This document shows positions 1 through 6,727 of a stretch of DNA of 8,623 bases, one piece after another. The translations under genes and the position numbers were made by a program. Within the stretch, counting starts at the first letter, position 1, and each line of letters starts with the position of its first letter. The stretch comes from Pseudomonadota bacterium (GTDB taxonomy: Bacteria > Pseudomonadota > Alphaproteobacteria > Rhizobiales > Hyphomicrobiaceae): the NCBI GenBank assembly GCA_021813195.1, contig JAKALI010000146.1, positions 1 to 8,623 on the forward strand. Reading direction: 5' to 3'. The notes beneath the pieces were generated by a model, which was given only the letters and a program-made list of their open reading frames with translations, was not told the DNA's origin and did not search any database.

Positions 1-150
1 GAACCCTTTACCATCCGGCGCGGGGACCGCATCGCCCAGCTCGTGGTCGCCCGCGTCGGCCGCATCGCATTTGAACTGTTTGAGACGCTGGCGGCGAGCG
101 CGCGAGGTTCGGGCGGGTTCGGATCAACGGGCGGTATCAGCGGCGCCTAG
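1..150 (+). CDS. dut: dUTP diphosphatase (dUTPase), C-terminal fragment cut by the window edge
   Basis: Only the last 49 codons are present, read in frame 1 to a TAG at 148-150. dUTPase hydrolyses dUTP to dUMP and pyrophosphate in the cytoplasm, keeping uracil out of DNA and supplying dUMP for thymidylate synthesis. Two of the five trimeric-dUTPase motifs are visible: motif 4 as GDRIAQLV near the start of the fragment, and the glycine-rich motif 5, [10 protein letters not shown], near the C-terminus, which closes over the nucleotide. The protein ends about seven residues after motif 5, as expected for a full-length C-terminus. The gene runs in the same direction as cysK, 125 bases downstream. 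No convincing terminator is visible between them, so co-transcription is possible but unproven. Confidence 0.93.
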   Translation, partial: EPFTIRRGDRIAQLVVARVGRIAFELFETLAASARGSGGFGSTGGISGA

Positions 151-275
151 CTGCGTTCTGGCCCCAACATGATTGCCGAGCGGAGCGGTGGCGGCTATGT
201 CACGGACGAAGAACCGATGACTGCGCCCGCACCGCGGGTCCACACGATCGTCACAAAATAAGGGCTGGGCCGACC

Positions 276-1280
276 ATGACCGATTTTCCTCAGATCAAGA
301 CGCTCGAAGCAACCACGACCTGGGGCCGGGGCCGCATCTATAACGACATTACTGAAACGATCGGACACACGCCGCTCGTGCGACTGGCGAAGATCGGCAA
401 GCATTTCGGTGCGCGCGCCGACATCCTCATGAAGCTTGAATTTTTCAACCCCCTCTCAAGCGTCAAGGACCGCATCGGCGTCTCCATGATCGATGTGCTG
501 GAGGCCGAGGGAAAGATCACGCCCGGCAAGAGCCTGCTCGTCGAACCGACTTCGGGCAATACGGGCATCGGGCTTGCGTTCGTTGCAGCAGCGCGCGGGT
601 ACAGACTGATGCTGGTGATGCCAGAATCGATGTCGATTGAGCGCCGCAAGATCCTCGCACATTTGGGTGCCGAGTTGGAATTGACGCCCGCAGCCGCCGG
701 CATGCCGGGGGCCATCCAACGTGCCAACGAAATCCTTGCTTCGACGCCGGACGCCGTCCAGCCGAGCCAGTTTGAAAATCCTGCGAACCCTGCGGTCCAT
801 GCACGCACGACGGCCGAGGAAATTTGGAACGATACGCATGGCAATGTCGACGTGCTCGTTATCGGCGTCGGCACGGGCGGAACTCTCACCGGCTGCGGCA
901 GCGTCCTCAAATCCCGCAAATCGAACCTCAAGATTTATGCGGTCGAGCCGTCCGGAAGTCCTGTGCTGTCGGGGGGCAACCGAGGCCCACACAAAATCCA
1001 GGGCATCGGCGCGGGTTTCGTACCCGGCGTTCTCGATACTAAGCTGATTGACGACATCATCACGATTTCCAATGAGCAGGCTTTCGAGACCTCCCGACTG
1101 CTCGCGAAGATGGAGGGTATTCCTGGCGGCATCTCGACGGGCGCCAACCTCGCAGCGGCAATCACCGTCGCAACCCAAGAGAACATGACCGGAAAAACCG
1201 TCGTTACATTCTCGCCAAGCTGTGCGGAGCGTTACTACACAAGCGAGTTGTTCGTCGAACCAGCCGCGGCAAAAACCTGA
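276..1280 (+). CDS. cysK: Cysteine synthase A (O-acetylserine sulfhydrylase), PLP enzyme
   Basis: 334 aa; joins O-acetylserine and sulfide to give cysteine and acetate in the cytoplasm. Visible family signatures: SSVKDRIG at 61-68 with the Schiff-base lysine K64; the substrate-binding loop TSGNTG at 92-97; the phosphate-binding GVGTGGT at 197-203; and GISTGAN with S287, which by family knowledge contacts the PLP ring nitrogen. The C-terminal SPSCAERYYTS corresponds to the usual PSSGERYLST. About 17 residues precede the usual start of the domain (IYNDITETIG). This is a short extension I associate with rhizobial homologues, and no later ATG precedes the core, so the ATG at 276 is retained. The SD is weak (AAGGG about 12 bases upstream). 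Alternatives in the fold family are cystathionine beta-synthase or CysM, but the length without CBS domains and the GISTGAN/ERYYTS ending favour CysK. Confidence 0.95.
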   Translation: MTDFPQIKTLEATTTWGRGRIYNDITETIGHTPLVRLAKIGKHFGARADILMKLEFFNPLSSVKDRIGVSMIDVLEAEGKITPGKSLLVEPTSGNTGIGLAFVAAARGYRLMLVMPESMSIERRKILAHLGAELELTPAAAGMPGAIQRANEILASTPDAVQPSQFENPANPAVHARTTAEEIWNDTHGNVDVLVIGVGTGGTLTGCGSVLKSRKSNLKIYAVEPSGSPVLSGGNRGPHKIQGIGAGFVPGVLDTKLIDDIITISNEQAFETSRLLAKMEGIPGGISTGANLAAAITVATQENMTGKTVVTFSPSCAERYYTSELFVEPAAAKT

Positions 1281-1614
1281 ACCGCGCACAGCTGCTCCCC
1301 GGGAACTCTAACCTCATGTCCCACGCCCCAGACGTGCCGGGGCGCACCAAAGCGCCGTGTGGCGGCGTTTGCTGCATTGCACATTCAAACCCGTGTCGCC
1401 GAGTGTGAACCATAGGAATAGCTGTTGCAAATGACGCAACTCCCAACGTAGGCTCTACATGCGGGCTGAGGGGATTTCAGATGCGCGTTTGCTTGCTGAT
1501 TGATCGTATCGCGGATGCACAACGCGGCTTCGCCGCCGTGAGACGACCTCGACCGCGGCCGAACAGTCACTCACCCGCTTTGCAAATGCTTGCACTCCAC
1601 GACGGTGGCCACGC
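1281..1614 (+). other. Intergenic leader region between cysK and the TRAP operon
   Basis: No recognised gene fills these 334 bases. Visible structures, in order: a 6-bp GC hairpin (CGCCCC 1324-1329 with GGGGCG 1339-1344, 9-base loop) without a following T-tract, so a poor terminator for cysK; an inverted repeat GTTTG 1367-1371 / CAAAC 1386-1390; an inverted repeat GTTGC 1424-1428 / GCAAC 1436-1440; and an 8-bp palindrome TTTGCAAA at 1579-1586. The word TTGCAAATG occurs twice (1425-1433 and 1580-1588). A possible short ORF, listed separately, starts at 1481. The promoter of the TRAP genes is expected here. TTGCAA at 1425-1430 could be a -35 element, but no good -10 follows, so I do not call one. 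Confidence 0.5.
1424..1440. promoter_or_regulatory. Inverted repeat, possible operator for the TRAP genes
   Basis: GTTGC and GCAAC flank seven bases, forming a perfect 5-bp dyad about 175 bases upstream of the first TRAP gene. Its left half is part of TTGCAAATG, which recurs at 1580-1588 just upstream of the dctQ start. Repeated half-sites flanking a transporter leader are compatible with a dimeric repressor or activator. No regulator gene lies in the window and the motif does not match an operator I can name. A 5-bp dyad alone can arise by chance. Confidence 0.25.
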
Positions 1615-1630
1615 ATGCCCGGTGCTGTGA
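1481..1630 (+). CDS. Possible 49-aa leader peptide overlapping the dctQ start
   Basis: An ATG at 1481 is preceded by a strong Shine-Dalgarno-like GAGGGG (1468-1473, 7-base spacer) and opens 49 codons ending in TGA at 1628-1630, 16 bases inside dctQ in another frame. The peptide begins MRVCLLIDRIAD and contains a basic/proline stretch RRPRPRP at residues 21-27, partly in AGA and CGA codons; it has no recognisable domain. Termination just beyond the dctQ ATG would allow translational coupling, or ribosome stalling at the Arg/Pro run could affect dctQ expression. Against it: high-GC DNA yields short ORFs by chance, and dctQ has its own weak SD (GGTGG, 1604-1608). I regard this as a candidate only. 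Confidence 0.25.
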   Translation: MRVCLLIDRIADAQRGFAAVRRPRPRPNSHSPALQMLALHDGGHACPVL

Positions 1631-2124
1631 TCGCCTTCGTGCAGGTCGTGGAGAAGATCGCTCGCGCTGTCGGGCTCATCGCGATGTATCTCGTGCTCGT
1701 GATGCTCGCGATCCTGCTTTACTCCTCCTACACCAAAGCCTTTGCGATTCCGGCGGCGTGGACGCTGGAAATGGCGCAATTCGTGATGGTCGCCTACTAC
1801 ATGCTCGGTGGCGCGTACTCGCTTCAGCAGGGCGCACACGTCCGCATGGACGTCGCCTGGGGCCGCTGGTCCTTAAAGACGCGCGCGATAGTCGACAGCG
1901 TGACCATCTTGTTCCTCATCTTCTATCTCGTGATGCTGCTGATCGGCGGCATCTCAAGTACGAAGTATGCCCTCGAATACAGCGAACGCAGCTATTCGTC
2001 TTGGGCGCCGTACATGGCGCCGATCAAGATCATCATGGTGATCGGTATTTCGCTGATGCTGCTACAGGCGATCGCGACATTCTTGCGCAACCTGGCGGAA
2101 GCGCGTGGGAGACCGATCCCATGA
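1615..2124 (+). CDS. dctQ: TRAP transporter small permease subunit (DctQ family)
   Basis: 169 aa inner-membrane protein with four predicted helices, roughly 19-43, 53-70, 92-113 and 137-157, the standard DctQ topology. It carries the family pattern of an acidic residue early in helix 2 (E52, in LEMAQF) and a HVRMD motif at 75-79 after that helix, matching the typical H(I/V)RxD of DctQ proteins. DctQ pairs with the large permease DctM in ion-gradient-driven uptake of an organic solute delivered by a periplasmic binding protein. The ATG at 1615 is the only start in frame before an upstream stop at 1501-1503, and GGTGG at 1604-1608 is a plausible weak SD. Its stop overlaps the dctM start (ATGA at 2121-2124), showing tight translational coupling. 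The substrate cannot be named from this subunit. Confidence 0.9.
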   Translation: MPGAVIAFVQVVEKIARAVGLIAMYLVLVMLAILLYSSYTKAFAIPAAWTLEMAQFVMVAYYMLGGAYSLQQGAHVRMDVAWGRWSLKTRAIVDSVTILFLIFYLVMLLIGGISSTKYALEYSERSYSSWAPYMAPIKIIMVIGISLMLLQAIATFLRNLAEARGRPIP

Positions 2125-3443
2125 GTTATGACCTCATCGCGCTCTTGATGTTCTCGACCATGATGATGCTGCTCATCACTGGGCAACGCGTATTCGGAGT
2201 GATCGGCTTCGTTGCGGCAGCGGCAGCTCTGCTGTTGTGGGGCGACGGCGGAACCGAAATGGCCTTCAGTGCCGGCATGAAACTGATGAAGTGGTATCCG
2301 CTGCTCACGCTGCCGCTCTTCATCTACATGGGTTACATGCTGTCGGAGTCCGGCATCGCCGAGGACCTCTACAAAATGTTCCATGTATGGATGGGCTCGC
2401 TGCCGGGCGGGCTTGCCATCGGCACCATCCTTCTCATGGTCGTCATATCGGCTATGAACGGCTTGAGCGTCGCTGGGCTTGCGATTGGCGCCACGATCGC
2501 GTTGCCGGAATTGCTGCGGCGTGGCTACGACAAACTCATGGTGACGGGTGTCATACAGGCTGGTAGCACCCTGGGAATTCTCGTACCTCCAAGCGTCGTA
2601 CTCGTGCTCTACGGGATGATCGCGCGCCAGCCGATCGGTGATTTGTGGCTTGCCGGCGTCTTCCCCGGCCTGCTGATGGCAACGCTGTTTATTCTCTACA
2701 TCGTCGTGCGCTGCCGGTTGAACCCCGCGCTTGGCCCGCCTATCGCCCTCGAAGAACGCAATTTGCCATTGGGTGAGAAGATCGCCCACCTGAAAGCCGG
2801 CATCATTCCGCTTGCCATCTTTTTCGCCATGACCGGGCTGTTCCTAATGGGCGTTACCAGCCTCGTCGAAAGCTCGGCGTTCGGCGCGACCGCCGCCACA
2901 CTCGCCGCCCTCGTCAAAGGGCGCCTGACGTTCGCCATTTTCCACGAAACGCTGCGCAAAACCTTGAACATCAGCTGTATGTTCATGTGGATCATTCTCG
3001 CCGCGCTCTGTTTCGGGGCGGTGTTCGACGGCCTTGGCGCCGTCAAAGTCATCGAAGGGCTCTTCATTCAAGATCTCGGTCTGTCGCCCTGGCAGGTGCT
3101 GATCCTGATGCAGTTGTCCTTCATTCTGCTCGGCATGTTCCTCGACGATACCGCCATGCTCGTCATCGTGGCACCGCTCTACATTCCGCTAGCCGCTAGC
3201 CTCGATTTCAATCTCATCTGGTACGGCGTGCTGTACACCATCACCTGCCAGATCGCGTACATGACGCCGCCGTTCGGCTACAATCTGTTCCTCATGCGCG
3301 CGCTGGCGCCGAGTGAGGTATCGCTGGCTGACATCTATCGTTCGATCATCCCCTTCGCGGCGATCATGTTCGTAACGCTCGTTTTGCTGATGATTTTCCC
3401 TCAGATCGCGTTGTGGCTCCCCAACACGGTCGCTGGGAGATGA
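2121..3443 (+). CDS. dctM: TRAP transporter large permease subunit (DctM family)
   Basis: 440 aa, very hydrophobic with about a dozen helices; the transport channel of the TRAP system. DctM signatures are clear: LGILVPPS at 151-158, followed by the usual YGMIARQPIGDLWLAGVFPG-type stretch; SLVESSAFGA with E250; LDDTAM at 341-346; and TPPFGYNLF at 382-390. These conserved elements form the ion- and substrate-binding elevator domain in characterised family members. The length is usual for unfused DctM. The frame is open upstream to 1590, but that extension simply reads dctQ out of frame; the ATG at 2121, overlapping the dctQ stop by four bases, is the correct start. The style resembles the mannitol/chloroaromatic-type TRAP large subunits more than the C4-dicarboxylate DctM, but this is only an impression. 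Confidence 0.94.
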   Translation: MSYDLIALLMFSTMMMLLITGQRVFGVIGFVAAAAALLLWGDGGTEMAFSAGMKLMKWYPLLTLPLFIYMGYMLSESGIAEDLYKMFHVWMGSLPGGLAIGTILLMVVISAMNGLSVAGLAIGATIALPELLRRGYDKLMVTGVIQAGSTLGILVPPSVVLVLYGMIARQPIGDLWLAGVFPGLLMATLFILYIVVRCRLNPALGPPIALEERNLPLGEKIAHLKAGIIPLAIFFAMTGLFLMGVTSLVESSAFGATAATLAALVKGRLTFAIFHETLRKTLNISCMFMWIILAALCFGAVFDGLGAVKVIEGLFIQDLGLSPWQVLILMQLSFILLGMFLDDTAMLVIVAPLYIPLAASLDFNLIWYGVLYTITCQIAYMTPPFGYNLFLMRALAPSEVSLADIYRSIIPFAAIMFVTLVLLMIFPQIALWLPNTVAGR

Positions 3444-3556
3444 GCATGGGTTGATGCGATGAAGCCGTGGTCGAGCATCTGGCATACTCTCCACGGCCGC
3501 TGGTTGGCCCGCAGATTGGCACGGAACCGGGAGCTGATAGTCCAGGAGTGGAAGAC

Positions 3557-4612
3557 ATGACGACACGCAGACGCGACTTTTTGAAGAAGGCTGGTGCCGC
3601 AACCGCGGCCGCCGTTGGGGCATCCACTCTGGCAGCCCCAGCGGTACGCTCGCAATCAACGATTAAATGGCGGCTGCAGACCTATGCTGGTCCCGCGCTC
3701 GCCGAGCATGTCATCAAACCCTCGATCGACGCCTTCAACAAGGTTGCCAACGGTCAGATGGTGATCGAGCTTTACCATGCTGATCAGCTCGTCCCGACGG
3801 GCGAGCTTTTCCGCGCTATGCAGGCGGGTACGATCGACGCGGTTCAAAGCGACGACGACAGCATTGCAGCACCCGTCGACGTCTCCGTGTTTGGTGCGTA
3901 CTTCCCCTTCGCTTCGCGCTACAGTCTCGACGTCCCAGCGCTTTGGAACCACTACGGCCTCAATAAGATCTGGGAAGAAGCCTACGGTGAAGTGAAAGGC
4001 GTCACGTGGCTCGGCACCGGCGCGTGGGATCCGTGCAACTTCGCGACCAAGAAGCCCATCCGGTCGATCGAAGATCTGAAAGGTCTGCGCGTCTTCACGT
4101 TCCCGACGGGCGGAAAATTCCTGCAGCGCTTCGGCGTCGTACCTGTGACGGTGCCCTGGGAAGACGTCCAGGTGGCGTTGCAGACAGGTGAAATTGACGG
4201 CATCTGCTGGTCGGGCATCACCGAGGTCTACACCGTCGGCTGGGCCGACGTGACGAAGTACTACCTGACGAACAACATCTCGGGTGCCTGGGCCGGTTCC
4301 TACTTCGCCAACACCGAGAAATGGAATGCGCTGCCGGACCACTTGAAGCAGCTCTTCAAGCTCTGCATGGACAGCTCGCACTATTATCGCCAGCATTGGT
4401 ACTGGTGGGGGGAGGCCCATTACCGCACCACCGGCGGCAAGCTGGAGTTGACATCCATTCCCGAAGCCGAGTGGAGCAAGATCGAGGACGAGGCGATGAA
4501 ATTCTGGGACGAAATTGCAGCCCAGAGCCCGCGCAGCGCCAAAGTCATCGAGATCTTGAAGAACTACCGCGAAACGATGAAGAAGGCCGGCCCGCCCTAC
4601 CGTTACGGCTGA
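3557..4612 (+). CDS. dctP: TRAP transporter solute-binding protein, Tat-exported (DctP family)
   Basis: 351 aa periplasmic receptor that captures the solute and hands it to the QM permease. The N-terminus is a textbook twin-arginine signal: TRRRDFLKKAG at 3-13, then an Ala-rich segment to about residue 29, with the mature protein starting near 30-36. The mature part shows the TRAP receptor core: an EDLKGLRV segment, PTGG, VPVTVPWEDVQVALQTGEIDG, and a C-terminal amphipathic helix region. The ATG at 3557 is chosen because AGGAG (3544-3548) lies 8 bases upstream and it puts the Tat motif at the N-terminus; an in-frame GTG at 3467 would bury it. Odd points: residue 180 is Phe where most family members carry the carboxylate-binding Arg, and residues 275-286 are unusually aromatic (HYYRQHWYWW). 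The gene follows dctM after 113 bases and ends just before a strong terminator. Substrate unknown. Confidence 0.92.
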   Translation: MTTRRRDFLKKAGAATAAAVGASTLAAPAVRSQSTIKWRLQTYAGPALAEHVIKPSIDAFNKVANGQMVIELYHADQLVPTGELFRAMQAGTIDAVQSDDDSIAAPVDVSVFGAYFPFASRYSLDVPALWNHYGLNKIWEEAYGEVKGVTWLGTGAWDPCNFATKKPIRSIEDLKGLRVFTFPTGGKFLQRFGVVPVTVPWEDVQVALQTGEIDGICWSGITEVYTVGWADVTKYYLTNNISGAWAGSYFANTEKWNALPDHLKQLFKLCMDSSHYYRQHWYWWGEAHYRTTGGKLELTSIPEAEWSKIEDEAMKFWDEIAAQSPRSAKVIEILKNYRETMKKAGPPYRYG

Positions 4613-4638
4613 TCCTCGCTCCGAGCCTCGATGTTGCG

Positions 4639-4674
4639 CCGCCGGCTGGGAGACTAGCCGGCGGTTGTGTTCTT
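4639..4674 (+). terminator. Intrinsic terminator of the TRAP operon
   Basis: A perfect 9-bp GC-rich stem (CCGCCGGCT 4639-4647 with AGCCGGCGG 4656-4664), an 8-base loop, and a T-rich tail TTGTGTTCTT at 4665-4674. It lies 26 bases after the dctP stop and is the clearest terminator in the window. It separates the TRAP transcript from moeB, which must then have its own promoter or rely on read-through. Confidence 0.85.
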
Positions 4675-4747
4675 GCACCCCGCGGCACGGCGCGGCATGG
4701 TGGGAAATCCGGATGGACCCGGCACGAGGCCTGCTACGCTACCAACG

Positions 4748-5581
4748 ATGCTCAGCCCAGACGAAATCCAGCGCTACAAGCGCCATCTCGTGTTGAAGGA
4801 AGTCGGCGGACAGGGCCAGCAGAAGCTCAAGGCCGCGCGCGTGCTCGTCATCGGCGCCGGCGGGCTCGGTTCACCCATCCTGATGTATCTGGCTGCGGCC
4901 GGCGTCGGCACCATCGGTATCGTCGATCACGATACCGTTTCGCTCGATAATCTCCAGCGCCAGATCATCCATGAGACGGCAGCGATCGGCGCGCTCAAGG
5001 TGGAGAGCGCGCGCGCCGCAATCGCCCGTATCAATCCGCATGTGAATGTCGAGACGCACGCGTGCCGTATCGACTGGCAAAATGCCATCGGCCTTGTCAG
5101 CGCCTACGACATCATCACCGACGGCTCAGATAATTTCGCCACACGCTATCTGGTCTCTGACGCGTGCTATCTGGCGCAACGCACGCTGGTCTTCGGCGCA
5201 CTCGGCCCCTTCGACGGCTACGTGACGACATTCAAGCCGCACCTCAAATCCAAAGACGGCACACCCTATCCCACGTATCGCTGCCTGTTCCCAGAAGCGC
5301 CACCTCCAGGCACCGTTGCCAACTGCGCCGAAGTCGGAATTCTTGGTGCGGTCGCTGGCGTGATCGGAACGCTGGTTGCGACCGAGATCTTGAAGGAGAT
5401 CACGGGCGCGGGAGAAAGTCTCGCCGGACGGCTGATCGTTTATGACGCCAAGGAGCCTCGCTTCGAGACGGTCAGCATCGGCTGGGATCCGGATAATGCC
5501 CTGTCGGGCCGCAATCCGACCATCCGTGATCTCGCCATTCACGCCGACGCTGATGCGCAGATCAAATGCGCCACGGGCTGA
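4748..5581 (+). CDS. moeB: Molybdopterin-synthase adenylyltransferase (MoeB/HesA/ThiF family E1-like)
   Basis: 277 aa cytoplasmic enzyme that adenylates the C-terminal glycine of the MoaD sulfur carrier for molybdopterin synthesis. The N-terminus reads as the typical ERYxRHxxLxExGGxGQxKL arrangement, followed by the nucleotide-binding GAGGLG at 36-41. Residues corresponding to the E. coli MoeB ATP site are all kept at a constant offset of two: R12, N68, R71, K84 and D128. C179 (in YRCLF) and C193 (in NCAEVG) are present. The zinc tetracysteine site is largely lost: the first Cys of the first pair is T176, and the C-terminal CxxC is replaced by NALS at 250-253. The start at 4748 gives the family N-terminus; in-frame starts further upstream (GTG 4667, ATG 4697) add residues unlike the family, and the first lies inside the terminator. 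No clear SD is seen. ThiF or another E1-like role cannot be excluded. Confidence 0.88.
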   Translation: MLSPDEIQRYKRHLVLKEVGGQGQQKLKAARVLVIGAGGLGSPILMYLAAAGVGTIGIVDHDTVSLDNLQRQIIHETAAIGALKVESARAAIARINPHVNVETHACRIDWQNAIGLVSAYDIITDGSDNFATRYLVSDACYLAQRTLVFGALGPFDGYVTTFKPHLKSKDGTPYPTYRCLFPEAPPPGTVANCAEVGILGAVAGVIGTLVATEILKEITGAGESLAGRLIVYDAKEPRFETVSIGWDPDNALSGRNPTIRDLAIHADADAQIKCATG

Positions 5582-5605
5582 AGACCATTTGCCGCCCAGA
5601 TCCCA

Positions 5606-6628
5606 TCAGATCGGAAAATAGTGTCTCAGCACAAAAATTGGCGCCAGAAGAACAGCCGTCCAAATCACACACGAGACAAGGCTCGCGGCAAAGAAGCCCC
5701 CGCGCGGGAGCGCGAGACTTCCCGCTGCGAGCGGTGCGAACGATCGCAATGTGGTGTGGAACTTCGAAAAGAGGAGACCGGCGAGTCCGCGCTTGCGCAT
5801 GAACGCGACGGCTTGCTCGCCGGACTCGGGGCTCCAGCTGTTGGGCCAGACCTCGTGCAGTTCGCCATCGTGCCGCCGGCCTTGGACGTAGGCAATCGCG
5901 TCGCCTGCGAACGCCCCCGCAATGGAGGCGACAATTGCCAAGAGCGGACTGGCGCCGGCGTAGATGAATGCGAGCGCCAACAGGAAAAAAACCAGCAGCG
6001 TCGGAATGGCAAACAACGGCATCGGGATCGCATTCATGGCCGCAAGCAGGAACAACAGCCCCGCAATCAGAAGCTGATGCTCGCGCACAAACGCGACGAT
6101 GTCGTCCCGGAACGTCACAGCGAAAAAGCTCGGCGCGATGACGCCAGCCGCCCAGATGAACGCGCTCGCAGCATTCGCAATCTGGAACGGAAGCTGACGC
6201 ATGCGGAACATGCCGGCCACGACAGGAATGACAGCGCGGACGGGCCCGAAGAAATGCCCTACGAATACGCCCCACCCACCCCAGCGGGCAAAGAAGTTCT
6301 CGCCATGCTGAATGAGCTCGGGGCGATTTTTGAACGGCCAGATGTTGGGGATGCTGTCTTTGAAGTAGAGTCCGATCCAATAGGAAACGGCATAGCCGAG
6401 TGTTCCGCCAAGGCCGGCTGCGATAATTGCGGGAACGACGAGCCCTTGATCCGCACCACTTGCGGCAAGAAGCGCCGTGATGGCGATGAGGATCGCAGTT
6501 CCCGGCCAGATGATGGAGAAAAAGCAGAAGCTCTCGGCGAAAGCGACGAGGAAGGCGATCGGAATAGCCCAGGACTCGTGCGTCTTGACGAAGGTGACGA
6601 TGACGTCGACGAAGTCCTGCACGCTCAT
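5606..6628 (-). CDS. DedA/VTT-family membrane protein made of two tandem DedA-like copies
   Basis: 340 aa polytopic inner-membrane protein. DedA proteins act in membrane homeostasis, and several members are now linked to lipid (undecaprenyl phosphate or phospholipid) translocation. Copy 1 (about 1-170) has FAES with E32, WPG at 41-43, and the hallmark GPVRAVIPVVAG segment with R131. Copy 2 (about 171-340) repeats this: R295 in TTLRSFAPLAAG, with W261-P262, P299, G303, W323 and P330 all exactly 164 residues after W97-P98, P135, G139, W159 and P166. I count 26 identities in residues 74-168 against 238-332 without a gap. Copy 2 has N199 where copy 1 has the acidic E32. A usual DedA protein is about 200-220 aa. 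The gene converges on moeB (24 bases apart, no hairpin visible). It lies 99 bases downstream of the lipoprotein gene on the same strand. The ATG at 6628 has no strong SD; a bacterial substrate cannot be assigned. Confidence 0.87.
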   Translation of the reverse strand: MSVQDFVDVIVTFVKTHESWAIPIAFLVAFAESFCFFSIIWPGTAILIAITALLAASGADQGLVVPAIIAAGLGGTLGYAVSYWIGLYFKDSIPNIWPFKNRPELIQHGENFFARWGGWGVFVGHFFGPVRAVIPVVAGMFRMRQLPFQIANAASAFIWAAGVIAPSFFAVTFRDDIVAFVREHQLLIAGLLFLLAAMNAIPMPLFAIPTLLVFFLLALAFIYAGASPLLAIVASIAGAFAGDAIAYVQGRRHDGELHEVWPNSWSPESGEQAVAFMRKRGLAGLLFSKFHTTLRSFAPLAAGSLALPRGGFFAASLVSCVIWTAVLLAPIFVLRHYFPI

Positions 6629-6727
6629 GAATCAAGGTCCGTTACTGGTTTAGCCGCCAGGATCGAATTGCAAGTTGTGACGTCCCGCCACCCGTTTGAA
6701 AAGAGGTCTGAGAGTCGTAGAACTTCT

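Noticed and set aside
456..1289. Open frame of 277 codons on the minus strand over cysK
   Set aside because: Antisense shadow of a well-supported cysK; no recognisable protein features and His/Arg-rich composition.
1324..1344. Hairpin after cysK as an intrinsic terminator
   Set aside because: The stem is only 6 bp and no T-tract follows, so it is noted as structure only.
2237..2566. Small plus-strand frames inside dctM and the other genes
   Set aside because: Out-of-frame, Arg/His-rich translations inside strongly supported genes, typical of high-GC DNA.
1590..3443. Extended dctM start giving a 617-aa QM-like fusion
   Set aside because: The first 177 residues are dctQ read in the wrong frame. 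The two subunits are separate, overlapping at ATGA (2121-2124).
3467..3556. Upstream GTG start for the binding protein
   Set aside because: It would put 30 residues before a perfect Tat signal; the ATG at 3557 has an AGGAG ribosome site at the right distance.
4667..4747. Upstream starts (GTG 4667, ATG 4697) for moeB
   Set aside because: The GTG lies in the T-tract of the TRAP terminator, and the added residues do not match the family, whose N-terminus fits the ATG at 4748.
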